From NCBI GenBank assembly GCA_001873675.1, contig MNZP01000127.1, forward strand, positions 2,164-16,830: DNA of 14,667 nt. Reading direction: 5' to 3'. The stretch is from Syntrophaceae bacterium CG2_30_49_12 (lineage in GTDB: Bacteria; Desulfobacterota; Syntrophia; Syntrophales; CG2-30-49-12). Shown piece by piece: positions 1-7,156 of this stretch (position 1 is the first letter of the stretch; each line of letters opens with the position of its first letter). The notes under the pieces were generated by a model that was given only the letters and a program-made list of their open reading frames with translations, was not told the DNA's origin and ran no database searches. The position numbers were made by a program, and so were the translations under genes.

Positions 1-1059
1 ATGATCTTTCGTATGAAAGCCCTTCACCGAAATATTGTAGATGCTGTGAGGATCGTCTCCGATATTCTGGTCTCCGGGGACCTTTCCGATGAAACTCGGT
101 TGCGGAATCTGCTCGCGGAGAGGAAGAACCGGCTCCATACGTCTGTAATCCCTTCCGGCCATGTCTTTGCACGTCTGACGGCGGGAGCAGCCTTTTCTGT
201 ACCGGCATACAGGGACGAACAGTGGCACGGAAGGACACAACTTCGTTTCTTGAACGGTATTGCCGACCAATTTAATGGAGGGAAGGAAGAGCTACAGGAG
301 AAATTAGCGCGCCTCCAGCAAATGACCTTCCGAAAAGAAAGACTGATCTTGAATTTGACCGCAGATGCAGAAGGACTTGCTATCTTCACTGAGGGGACCT
401 CCGAGCTTGTTGAGCGGTTGGCAACCGGCGGGACTGCAGCGGTTCCCGGTATTCCTGAGGTACATCCCATCCATAGAGGTATTGCGATTCCGGCACAGGT
501 CTCCTATGTGGCCATGGTCATGTCCGCACCTGCCTATGCGGATTCCCTTGTTGCCCCTCTGCTGGTTGCCGCAAGATATCTGTCAAGCGGCTATCTCTAT
601 AAGCATATCAGGGTTCAGGGGGGGGCCTATGGGGGCATGTCGCAGTACGATCCGGTCAGTGGCCTTTTTGCCCTCCTCTCCTACAGAGATCCGCATATTG
701 TCAGAACTCTGAAAGTTTATGATGAGGCCGTAGATTTTATCTGTCAGAGTAAAATAGCAGAGGAGGAGCTTGAAAAGGCCGTTATCGGAACAATCGGGAT
801 CCTCGACAAACCGATGGATCCGTCGAGCCGGGGATATGTCGCCATGATTCGAGACTTCATCGGCCTTACCGATGAGAACCGCCGGAAACTCCGCGATGAG
901 ATCCTTGACACAACAGCGGACAGGTTTCAGGAGATAGCTTCTCGCTATTTTATTTCCGCGGTTAGATCGGCTGTAGTAGCCGTATATGCCGCGGAAGATG
1001 AACTTTGCAAGGCCAACGAAGCCCTGGAAACAAAACTCGAAATGGAAACACTGACATAG
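1..1059 (+). CDS. PreP-type M16C metallopeptidase, C-terminal part only (5' end outside window)
   Basis: This is the C-terminal third of a presequence protease-like (PreP/Cym1, M16C) zinc peptidase, a family of about 970 residues that degrades unfolded peptides inside a clamshell-shaped chamber. Seen: 352 codons, open from base 1, with the RVQGGAYGG motif at residues 204-212. That motif matches the conserved R/Y-containing stretch of the C-terminal M16 half, which helps to bind substrate. The family context also fits the preceding long M16C-associated region. The zinc-binding HxxEH motif belongs to the N-terminal half and is not in the window. The ATG at base 1 is therefore probably an internal methionine and not the start. 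No signal peptide can be assessed. The gene ends 40 bases before fmt, in the same direction, so co-transcription is plausible. Family assignment is fairly sure; the exact substrate is unknown. Confidence 0.85.
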   Translation: MIFRMKALHRNIVDAVRIVSDILVSGDLSDETRLRNLLAERKNRLHTSVIPSGHVFARLTAGAAFSVPAYRDEQWHGRTQLRFLNGIADQFNGGKEELQEKLARLQQMTFRKERLILNLTADAEGLAIFTEGTSELVERLATGGTAAVPGIPEVHPIHRGIAIPAQVSYVAMVMSAPAYADSLVAPLLVAARYLSSGYLYKHIRVQGGAYGGMSQYDPVSGLFALLSYRDPHIVRTLKVYDEAVDFICQSKIAEEELEKAVIGTIGILDKPMDPSSRGYVAMIRDFIGLTDENRRKLRDEILDTTADRFQEIASRYFISAVRSAVVAVYAAEDELCKANEALETKLEMETLT

Positions 1060-1099
1060 TTTTGTAATTAAGGAGTCGGATGTGGAGTCAAGGAGGTTA

Positions 1100-2032
1100 A
1101 TGCCTAAGATATTATTTATGGGAACGTCGGAATTTGCTGTACCATCGTTGGCAATACTCATCAGAAACGGTTATCCGATTGTTGGTGTTGTTACGCAGCC
1201 TGACAGGCCAAGGGGGAGGGGGAAAATGGTTCAGCCTTCACCGGTCACGATTTTTGCCGAGAGGAATAATCTTTCTGTCATACAACCTGAACATGTGAGA
1301 GATAAAGAGTTCCTGGATGTCTTCAGGAACCTCTCTCCCGATGTGGTGGTCGTTGCAGCATTTGGGCAGATCCTTCCCCGGGAAATCATCGGGACCCCGC
1401 CAATGGGCTGCGTTAATGTCCATCCCTCCCTACTGCCAAAGTACAGGGGGGCGGCGCCGATCAACTGGACCCTTATACATGGAGAAGAGAAAACGGGTGT
1501 CACTATCATCCTCATGAATGAGGGTATGGATTCGGGGGATATACTCCTCCAGGAAGAAACCCTGATCGGGCCGGAGGAAACATTTGGCGAACTACATGAC
1601 AGGCTCTCAAAGATGGGGGCAGAACTGCTTCTGAAAACGATAGGAATGATTGTAGAAGGCGCCATCAAGCGGATACATCAGGATTTATCTGCTGCCACCT
1701 ATGCCCGTAGATTAAATAAGGAAGATGGCCGTATCCGCTGGGACAACAACGTCGCTGATATCATTAATCTCATCAGGGGGCTCTCCCCCTCTCCCTGCGC
1801 CTATACCTTTTTAGAGGGTAACAAGCTCAAGATATTTACGGTAAGGGGAGAAGAAGTATCTATAACCGAACCTGCCGGGAAGATTGGCAGGGAAACGGAG
1901 AAAGGTCTCCATGTAGCGGCAAAAAATGGATACATTTATTTGTATGATGTGCAACTGGAGAACAGAAAGAGGATGTCTGTTCATGATTTTTTGAGGGGTT
2001 ACCGAATCGCACCGGGAGCAACCTTCGAATAG
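1100..2032 (+). CDS. fmt: methionyl-tRNA formyltransferase
   Basis: Transfers a formyl group from 10-formyl-tetrahydrofolate to the amino group of Met-tRNA(fMet), in the cytoplasm, for translation initiation. The product has 310 residues, normal for the family. The N-terminal Rossmann-like domain starts with KILFMGTSEFAVPSL. The family signature NVHPSLLPKYRGAAPI follows, with catalytic N106 and H108, and D144 lies in GMDSGD; these numbers are the same as in the E. coli enzyme. The C-terminal OB-like domain (about residues 205-310) contacts the tRNA. I chose ATG at 1100 because AAGGAGG (1090-1096) lies just upstream and the family begins at MPKILF; a GTG at 1082 is in frame but lies before that site. 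The usual partner def (peptide deformylase) is not adjacent; a PreP-like gene precedes it instead. Confidence 0.97.
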   Translation: MPKILFMGTSEFAVPSLAILIRNGYPIVGVVTQPDRPRGRGKMVQPSPVTIFAERNNLSVIQPEHVRDKEFLDVFRNLSPDVVVVAAFGQILPREIIGTPPMGCVNVHPSLLPKYRGAAPINWTLIHGEEKTGVTIILMNEGMDSGDILLQEETLIGPEETFGELHDRLSKMGAELLLKTIGMIVEGAIKRIHQDLSAATYARRLNKEDGRIRWDNNVADIINLIRGLSPSPCAYTFLEGNKLKIFTVRGEEVSITEPAGKIGRETEKGLHVAAKNGYIYLYDVQLENRKRMSVHDFLRGYRIAPGATFE

Positions 2033-2087
2033 GCCAATCGGAAGCATCTAAAATAAGTGAGAGGAAAAGGTATTTTCGGGAAAAAGA

Positions 2088-2116
2088 TTGACAAATGGTG
2101 GTTATAATAATAAAAT
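2088..2116 (+). promoter_or_regulatory. sigma-70 type promoter of the rfaE1-pyrF operon
   Basis: TTGACA at 2088-2093 is followed by a 17-base spacer and TAAAAT at 2111-2116. This is a perfect -35 box and a 5/6 match to the -10 box at ideal spacing. Transcription would start near 2123, leaving only about 15 bases of leader before the ATG at 2138. It lies in the only sizeable gap (105 bases) between fmt and the next gene. Confidence 0.7.
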
Positions 2117-2137
2117 TCATCTTTTTCGCAGGTATCA

Positions 2138-3133
2138 ATGAGGATGAACAAGAAAAGGGCCTTCGAGATTATCGCAAACTTTTCCAGGTCAAAAGTCCTG
2201 GTAGTTGGGGATATGATGGTTGACCATTTTATATGGGGAAAGGTCTCCCGTATTTCTCCAGAGGCCCCTGTCCCCGTTTTGGAGGTACATTCCGATAATC
2301 TTCTTCTTGGTGGCTGTGCCAATGTACTGAATAACATCTATTCCCTGGGATGTAAGGTCTATGGGTCAGGTGTTGTGGGGGCTGATGAGATGGGGAAGAG
2401 GCTGTTGGATGAATTCCACAAAAGAAATATCAGTACCGAGGGAATTATCGTAGAGTCCGACAGACCTACCACGATAAAGACGAGGATTATTGCTCACAGC
2501 CAGCAGGTGGTAAGATTTGACAGGGAAAGCAGGGAACCTGTGCAACAGAAGAGTATTGAAAGAATGATAGAATATATCAAGACGGTGCGTGCCGACCTGG
2601 GGGCTATTGTCATTTCTGATTACAATAAAGGGGTTATTACAAAACCCCTATTGGATGGGATCCGTGATCTCATAGCGGACAGGAGTATAGCAGTCTGTGT
2701 GGATCCAAAGCAAAGCGATTTCTCTCTTTATCAGGGGTTTGACGTTATCACGCCCAATCATTATGAGGCCGGCCAGGCCATCGGGATAGAAGATATAAAA
2801 AAGAATAAGGTCGAAAAGGGTAATGGTATCTATGAGGCGGTAAGGGCAATTTTAGCTCAGTTCCATTTAAAGGCCATGCTCATCACAAGAGGTGAGGAGG
2901 GGATGAGTCTCCTTGAAGAAAATGGAAAAGTTGTTCATATTCCTGCCAGAGCAAGAGAAGTTTTTGATGTGACTGGGGCCGGAGATACGGTCATTGGAGT
3001 CTTTGCCCTTTCCCTTGCCGCCGGAGCCACTTTCAGGGAAGCAGCCATCCTGGCAAATCATGCTGCGGGAGTTGTGGTGGGAAAAGTGGGTACGGCCACC
3101 GTCTCTCCCGAGGAACTCAGGAAGGCGCTATGA
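2138..3133 (+). CDS. rfaE1: D-glycero-beta-D-manno-heptose-7-phosphate kinase (RfaE1/HldA type)
   Basis: A PfkB/ribokinase-family kinase that phosphorylates D-glycero-D-manno-heptose 7-phosphate at C1, an early step in making ADP-heptose for the inner core of LPS; it acts in the cytoplasm. Seen: N-terminal GDMMVDHFIWG and SPEAPVPVLEV, which are typical of the HldE kinase domain, then GGCANV, the substrate-contact stretch VRFDRE, and the C-terminal PfkB signature DVTGAGDT with catalytic base D283. At 331 residues it has only the kinase domain. The cytidylyl/adenylyltransferase domain fused in E. coli HldE is absent and must be a separate protein (RfaE2). The start at 2138 follows a weak AGGT site; ATG 2144 is an in-frame alternative. 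The gene overlaps the next by 4 bases (ATGA). Its presence implies an LPS-bearing outer membrane. Confidence 0.92.
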   Translation: MRMNKKRAFEIIANFSRSKVLVVGDMMVDHFIWGKVSRISPEAPVPVLEVHSDNLLLGGCANVLNNIYSLGCKVYGSGVVGADEMGKRLLDEFHKRNISTEGIIVESDRPTTIKTRIIAHSQQVVRFDRESREPVQQKSIERMIEYIKTVRADLGAIVISDYNKGVITKPLLDGIRDLIADRSIAVCVDPKQSDFSLYQGFDVITPNHYEAGQAIGIEDIKKNKVEKGNGIYEAVRAILAQFHLKAMLITRGEEGMSLLEENGKVVHIPARAREVFDVTGAGDTVIGVFALSLAAGATFREAAILANHAAGVVVGKVGTATVSPEELRKAL

Positions 3134-3654
3134 GTAAACCCAAATGTGCACAGGCGGTAAAACTCATAACAAGCATCATCTCCGGAGAGAAGGAGAAGCT
3201 CAGTGAGACACTGGAAGTACTATCCGGGCAATATGGAAGGGTTGACTTTATCAGTACCATGTTTCCTTTTAGTTATACCGATTACTATGCCGAAGAGATG
3301 GGGTCAACCCTGGTGAGGCGTTTCGCTTCTTTTGAGTCACTGGTACGACCTGAGACGCTCCCCGATATTAAACTGTGGACGAATACTATAGAGGACAGGT
3401 TTTCGGCAAAGGGTAAAAGACAGGTGAATATTGACCCGGGATACATGTCTTATGCCCATATAATCCTTGCCACAGGAAAGGGTTATACGCATCGTCCCTA
3501 TCTGAGAAATGGCATTTATGCCGATTTGACCCTCGTGTACATAGACGGCATGTTTCATTCCCTCCCCTGGACTTACCCCGATTATGCAGAAGGGGAAGCT
3601 ATTGAGATGTTTAACAAGATCAGGGCAAAGTATGTTGTCCAAAGGACTCTATAA
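3130..3654 (+). CDS. DUF4416 family protein
   Basis: A 174-residue cytoplasmic protein of unknown function that I recognise as the DUF4416 family, seen mainly in Desulfobacterota and related phyla. Conserved features visible: MFPFSYTDYYAEEMG near residues 44-58, a central stretch ending in NIDPGYM, and GYTHRPYLRNGIYADLTL at residues 118-135, which is rich in H, R and Y and could form a ligand or catalytic pocket. There is no signal peptide or membrane segment. Translation is coupled on both sides: its ATG overlaps the heptose-kinase stop (ATGA), and its TAA shares one base with the yicC start (TAATG). This constant linkage with the heptose kinase, yicC and gmk suggests a housekeeping role, but nothing in the sequence identifies it. 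The family call is confident; the function is unknown. Confidence 0.85.
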   Translation: MSKPKCAQAVKLITSIISGEKEKLSETLEVLSGQYGRVDFISTMFPFSYTDYYAEEMGSTLVRRFASFESLVRPETLPDIKLWTNTIEDRFSAKGKRQVNIDPGYMSYAHIILATGKGYTHRPYLRNGIYADLTLVYIDGMFHSLPWTYPDYAEGEAIEMFNKIRAKYVVQRTL

Positions 3655-4538
3655 TGATTAGAAGCATGACCGGTTACGGGAGAGCCGAATTACTTCTCGA
3701 AGATAAGATGTTGGTAGGGGAGATAAAATCTTTCAATCATCGCTATCTGGAGGTTTCTCTCCGGCTTCCAGGCATTCTTCTCCCTCTCGAACTTGAGATA
3801 AGGAAAAAGATCGGTGGACGTCTTTCCCGGGGAAGGATCGAAGCCACCATCAAGATGGACTCCGAAAGCGGTGAAGATGTTGGTTCCAGATTTGAGCTAA
3901 ACCTTCCACTCATTCGAAATTACCACGAATTGCTCGTTAAGTTGAAGGAGGAGTTCAACCTTAAGGGAGAAATTACTCTGGAGATGATGACAGGTTTCAA
4001 GGATGCCTTTGTTCCTCCGGAAGCCGGCAAGAATCTGGTTGATATATGGGAAAGAATAGAAAAGGTCCTCGATGAGGCGATAACAGACCTTATAAAAATG
4101 CGGGAAAAAGAAGGAGAAGTTATTTACCGTGATTTGATTTCGAGGATTGATGCGATCACGGAATGCCTGGAGGCCACCATGTTAAGGGCTCCTCAGGTCG
4201 TCATGGAATATCAAAAGCGGCTCGCCAGCCGGGTGAAGGAACTCACAAGCGGTATCACAATTGATGAGTCTCGATGGAGTCAGGAAGTTGCCATCATGGC
4301 GGAAAAAATGGATATTACAGAGGAAAGCATACGCCTTAAAAGCCATATCAGTCAGTTCTGTGACCTCATCAACAGCGATGAAGTTGTGGGGAGGAAGGCT
4401 GATTTTTTGCTTCAGGAGATGGTAAGAGAAGTGAACACCATAGGTTCCAAGGGTTGTGATGCAGATATATCCCGAAGAGTTGTTGAGATTAAGAGCGAAC
4501 TGGCCAAATTAAGAGAACAAGTGCAGAATCTTGAATAA
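3654..4538 (+). CDS. yicC: YicC family endoribonuclease-like protein
   Basis: A 294-residue YicC-family protein, the usual length. The E. coli member is a metal-dependent endoribonuclease implicated in small-RNA turnover. Seen: the characteristic N-terminus MIRSMTGYGRAE with SFNHRYLEVSLRLP (YicC N domain), and the C-terminal DUF1732 region with MAEKMDITEESIRLKSHI, FLLQEMVREVNTIGSKG and a terminal helix ending AKLREQVQNLE. The middle (about residues 110-200) is helical and charged. The start codon overlaps the previous stop by one base. The stop is 7 bases before the preferred gmk start, and an adjacent yicC-gmk pair is common across bacteria. It is an intact member of its family. Confidence 0.93.
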   Translation: MIRSMTGYGRAELLLEDKMLVGEIKSFNHRYLEVSLRLPGILLPLELEIRKKIGGRLSRGRIEATIKMDSESGEDVGSRFELNLPLIRNYHELLVKLKEEFNLKGEITLEMMTGFKDAFVPPEAGKNLVDIWERIEKVLDEAITDLIKMREKEGEVIYRDLISRIDAITECLEATMLRAPQVVMEYQKRLASRVKELTSGITIDESRWSQEVAIMAEKMDITEESIRLKSHISQFCDLINSDEVVGRKADFLLQEMVREVNTIGSKGCDADISRRVVEIKSELAKLREQVQNLE

Positions 4539-4545
4539 TGGCAGC

Positions 4546-5160
4546 ATGAAGACAGAGGAGGGGCTGTTTATCGTAGTTTCCGCTCCCTCCGGTACCGGCA
4601 AGACCTCTATATGCAGAGAGTTTCTGAAGGTATACCCGAACGTCAAGTTTTCTGTATCTTACACTACAAGGCCGCGCCGCCCCGGAGAAGTTCATGGAGA
4701 GGATTATTTTTTTATTTCCAGGGAATCATTTAAGGAGCGAATTGCGCAGGGGGAATTTGCCGAATGGGTTGAAAATTACGGCCACCTCTACGGAACGTCA
4801 AGAAAAACCATGAAAGATTTTCTGGATAAAGGCGCCGACATTATTCTGGACATTGAGCCACGAGGTGCAAAGACGTTAAAACAGAGTTATCCCCGGGGGA
4901 TATTTGTGTTCATACTTCCTCCATCAATTAGTGAGTTAAAGGCGAGATTAAGTAAAAGAGGGGCAGAAGATGATGCAGCAATGAAAAAACGTCTGGAGGC
5001 AGCCATGGATGAGATCAGAGAGGTTGCCTGGTATGACTATGTCGTTTTTAATGACAAGCTTGGGCGTGCTGTATACTACCTCGGAGCGATCTATGTGGCG
5101 GAGAAAAGCAGAAGAGAGCGGCCGGCAGTATTGAGTAAGATAAGTGATTTTCTTAGATAA
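4546..5160 (+). CDS. gmk: guanylate kinase
   Basis: Phosphorylates GMP to GDP with ATP, an essential step of guanine nucleotide synthesis. The product has 204 residues. The P-loop SAPSGTGKTS lies at residues 12-21, with K19 as the phosphate-binding lysine. The GMP-binding segment SYTTRPRRPGEVHGEDYFF follows, then the lid region EFAEWVENYGHLYGTS and the LPPSISELKARLSKRG stretch, all as in the family. I chose ATG 4546 because the protein then begins just before the first beta strand. A TTG at 4531 is also in frame and would overlap yicC by 8 bases. No good Shine-Dalgarno sequence is seen, which fits translational coupling to yicC. The gene immediately precedes rpoZ, an association also found in E. 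coli. Confidence 0.96.
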   Translation: MKTEEGLFIVVSAPSGTGKTSICREFLKVYPNVKFSVSYTTRPRRPGEVHGEDYFFISRESFKERIAQGEFAEWVENYGHLYGTSRKTMKDFLDKGADIILDIEPRGAKTLKQSYPRGIFVFILPPSISELKARLSKRGAEDDAAMKKRLEAAMDEIREVAWYDYVVFNDKLGRAVYYLGAIYVAEKSRRERPAVLSKISDFLR

Positions 5161-5178
5161 TTGGAGGTCTTAAATAAT

Positions 5179-5451
5179 ATGGCAAGGATTACTGTGGAAG
5201 ATTCTTTGAAATTGGCAAAAAACCGGTTTGCCCTGGTCTTGCTGACGGCAAGACGGGCGAAACAACTTCTCAGAGGGACAAAGCCTTTGACAGACGTTAA
5301 GAATAACAGGGAAATTGTGGCTGCCCTGAGGGAGATTGCCATGGGAAAGGTTACTTACGCCCATCCCGAATTTTTACGAGGGACCAGGGAAGATTTCAAA
5401 CCAATCCCGAATTATACGGAATTTGTTGGCGACGATGGAGACACGGAATAG
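5179..5451 (+). CDS. rpoZ: DNA-directed RNA polymerase omega subunit
   Basis: The small omega subunit helps to fold and assemble the beta' subunit and, in many bacteria, is part of a ppGpp site. Seen: 90 residues starting MARITVEDSLKLAKNRFALV, followed by LLTARRAKQLLRG and the helix NREIVAALREIAMGKV, the standard omega order. The C-terminal tail is acidic (VGDDGDTE). The start at 5179 is supported by GGAGGT at 5163-5168, about 10 bases upstream. It sits 18 bases after gmk. Its last 17 bases overlap the start of pyrF, so the genes are probably translated in a coupled way. Confidence 0.95.
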   Translation: MARITVEDSLKLAKNRFALVLLTARRAKQLLRGTKPLTDVKNNREIVAALREIAMGKVTYAHPEFLRGTREDFKPIPNYTEFVGDDGDTE

Positions 5452-6217
5452 AGATCCAAAGGATATGCTGATTTTTGCCCTGGATATTGGAGAAGGTATC
5501 GGAGAAGCAATCTCCTGGGTAGAACGTCTCAGGAACCATGTAGGAATGTTTAAGGTCGGCAAGGAATCCTTTACCCGTTATGGTCCCGAAATCGTCTCCA
5601 GGATAAAAGAGAAGGGGGGTAAGGTTTTTCTTGATTTAAAATTTCATGATATTCCTAATACCGTTGCCAGGGCTGCTGAAGCAGCCGTGAAGATGGGGGT
5701 TGCGATGTTCGACGTGCATGCCCTTGGCGGGAAAAGGATGATGGAGAAAACAGTTGCTGCGGTTAAAAGGATAGCGGGACAGGCAGGTTTACCAGCACCG
5801 ATGATCCTTGCCGTGACTGTGCTGACCAGTTTGAACGATAACGATCTCAGGAAATTAGGGTTTAGTCAGCGGGCATACGAAATTGCTTTAAATTTGGCAA
5901 AGGTTGCACAGGACGCCGGGGTCTCCGGGGTTGTAGCTTCGGCCCGTGACATTTCTAACATCAGGGAGTTCTGCGGACAGGATTTTTCCATTGTAACGCC
6001 CGGTATCAGGGGGGTCATGGAAGTTGCAGATGATGATCAGGAAAGAACAACGACTCCCGAAGATGCCATCGCCCTGGGCGCCGATTACATTGTCGTCGGC
6101 AGGCCGATCAGGATGGCCGGGGACCCGGTAGAAGCGGCAGAGGAAATTCACCATGCCATATCAAGGGGACTTTTGCTGCGAGAAAAATCGGAAACCAAAC
6201 ACAAATTAAGTGCCTAA
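5435..6217 (+). CDS. pyrF: orotidine 5'-phosphate decarboxylase
   Basis: Decarboxylates OMP to UMP, the last step of de novo pyrimidine synthesis. Seen: first strand LIFALDIG, then FKVGKESFTRYGP, then DLKFHDIPNTV with the catalytic D67-x-K69-x-x-D72 set, and VTPGIRG plus GADYIVVGRPI for phosphate binding near the C-terminus. This is the classic bacterial class of the enzyme. Starting at ATG 5435 (METRNRDPKDMLIFALD) gives 260 residues and an overlap of 17 bases with rpoZ. ATG 5465 is possible but would have AAAGGA only one base upstream and no N-terminal leader. The open frame continues further upstream, but that part is shadow of rpoZ. The C-terminal tail (about 20 polar residues) is a little longer than usual. 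The stop codon lies inside a short direct repeat. Confidence 0.95.
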   Translation: METRNRDPKDMLIFALDIGEGIGEAISWVERLRNHVGMFKVGKESFTRYGPEIVSRIKEKGGKVFLDLKFHDIPNTVARAAEAAVKMGVAMFDVHALGGKRMMEKTVAAVKRIAGQAGLPAPMILAVTVLTSLNDNDLRKLGFSQRAYEIALNLAKVAQDAGVSGVVASARDISNIREFCGQDFSIVTPGIRGVMEVADDDQERTTTPEDAIALGADYIVVGRPIRMAGDPVEAAEEIHHAISRGLLLREKSETKHKLSA

Positions 6218-6246
6218 AGTGATCTAAAGTTTAAAGTGCCTAAAGT
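6208..6246 (+). repeat. short direct repeat AAGTGCCTAAAGT, two copies, in the pyrF-rlmB gap
   Basis: The 13-base unit AAGTGCCTAAAGT occurs at 6208-6220 and 6234-6246. AAAGT also recurs between them, giving a loosely periodic A/T-rich tract. The first copy contains the pyrF stop codon. It resembles small slippage-type intergenic repeats. No CRISPR-like regular spacing is seen. Confidence 0.7.
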
Positions 6247-6298
6247 TATTTAAGATGGAAATTCCTATACTATTGAGCGGATAGACGGGGGGAGTACT

Positions 6299-7156
6299 GT
6301 GCAGATCATTTACGGTATCAACCCTGTGATGGAGGCTTTCAGACACGGTAGTATAAATATCGAGAAGGTCGTTGTCGCCCCGGGGAGAGGAGGAGAGCCT
6401 CTCCGTAAGATTTTAAATCTGGCCAGAGAGAAGGATATCCCTGTAGAATTTAAGGACAGGACATATATAGACAGACTGGCAGGCAATAAATCTCATCAGG
6501 GAATTATCGGTCTTTGTAAAGCATTCTCCAATGCCAGTGTGGACGAGGTAGTTGCCCATCGTCACGAGTCTTTCAAAAACGATTTGATCCTCATCCTTGA
6601 TGGGATTACTGATCCTCAAAACTTAGGTTCTCTGATCAGAACAGCTCATTGCTGTGGGGCTAATGGGGTTATCATCCCTGAAAAGCGTGCCGTATCGGTT
6701 ACAGGAACGGTGATGAAGGCATCCGCCGGAGCGGCCCAATATACCCCTATTGCCATGGTGGTTAATCTATTTCGTACCATTGAATATTTGAAGAAAAAAG
6801 GATTCTGGATATACGGCGCCGATGCCCATTTTAATGGCCACGACGGAGCGTGGCCCTCCTCCTATGCTAAGGAGATTTGTAACCATGATTTTGATGGTCA
6901 TATTGGCCTCGTGATGGGAAGCGAAGGGAAAGGGATCAGTCCCCTGATCAAAAAAGGTTGTGATTTCCTGGTATCTATCCCCCTGATGGGGAATGTTGAT
7001 TCTCTTAATGTTTCGGTGGCGGCAGGGATCATCATGTATGAGATATTAAGAAAATGGGAGGCTGTGGGAGGGCCACGCTCCGTCGTGGCCGTTGAAAGGG
7101 GGTTGGTGCGATGCCGGTCTTCTTATGGGAAGCAACAACAAAAAAGGGCGAATTGA
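6299..7156 (+). CDS. rlmB: 23S rRNA (guanosine-2'-O-)-methyltransferase RlmB, SPOUT/TrmH family
   Basis: Methylates the 2'-hydroxyl of a guanosine in the 23S rRNA peptidyl-transferase region (G2251 in E. coli) using SAM. Seen: an N-terminal L30e-like RNA-binding domain (IYGINPVMEAFRHG, residues 3-16), then the SPOUT domain with motif 1 DPQNLGSLIRTA, motif 2 GSEGKG (207-212) and motif 3 SLNVS (235-239), which together form the knotted SAM site. The GTG start at 6299 has a GGGGGGAG site about 5 bases upstream. Two oddities are visible. The loop between WIYGAD and GHIGLVMG is about 12 residues longer than in E. coli and contains a palindromic element (residues 180-186). After the normal end (YEILRKW) there is a foreign-looking tail of roughly 35 residues that includes a second copy of the element and overlaps pilC by 46 bases. 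Confidence 0.93.
   Translation: MQIIYGINPVMEAFRHGSINIEKVVVAPGRGGEPLRKILNLAREKDIPVEFKDRTYIDRLAGNKSHQGIIGLCKAFSNASVDEVVAHRHESFKNDLILILDGITDPQNLGSLIRTAHCCGANGVIIPEKRAVSVTGTVMKASAGAAQYTPIAMVVNLFRTIEYLKKKGFWIYGADAHFNGHDGAWPSSYAKEICNHDFDGHIGLVMGSEGKGISPLIKKGCDFLVSIPLMGNVDSLNVSVAAGIIMYEILRKWEAVGGPRSVVAVERGLVRCRSSYGKQQQKRAN
6836..6855 (-). repeat. palindromic element, copy 1 (inside rlmB)
   Basis: Read on the - strand this is GGCCACGCTCCGTCGTGGCC, a hairpin with a 7-base-pair perfect stem and a 6-base loop. It is the exact reverse complement of the copy at 7071-7090. With the four adjoining bases (6856-6859) the identity extends to 24 bases. It is read in frame as GHDGAWP in RlmB, within a loop that is shorter in the E. 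coli enzyme. Confidence 0.8.
7071..7090 (+). repeat. palindromic element, copy 2 (end of rlmB, before pilC)
   Basis: GGCCACGCTCCGTCGTGGCC: stem GGCCACG/CGTGGCC with loop CTCCGT. It is identical, in inverted orientation, to 6836-6855, and the match extends over the preceding GGAG (7067-7070). It lies just after the last conserved RlmB residues and 4 bases before the AAAGGGGG ribosome binding site of pilC, so the RNA hairpin could affect pilC translation. Confidence 0.8.

Noticed and set aside
583..1161. 192-codon open frame on the - strand
   Set aside because: Antisense to the PreP-like gene and fmt start, with no recognisable protein features.
2088..2108. TTGACA paired with the perfect TATAAT at 2103-2108 as a promoter
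   Set aside because: The spacer would be only 9 bases. TAAAAT at 2111-2116 gives the proper 17.
5336..5434. N-terminal extension of PyrF to an ATG at 5336
   Set aside because: The extra 33 residues are encoded by the body of rpoZ in another frame and do not resemble PyrF.
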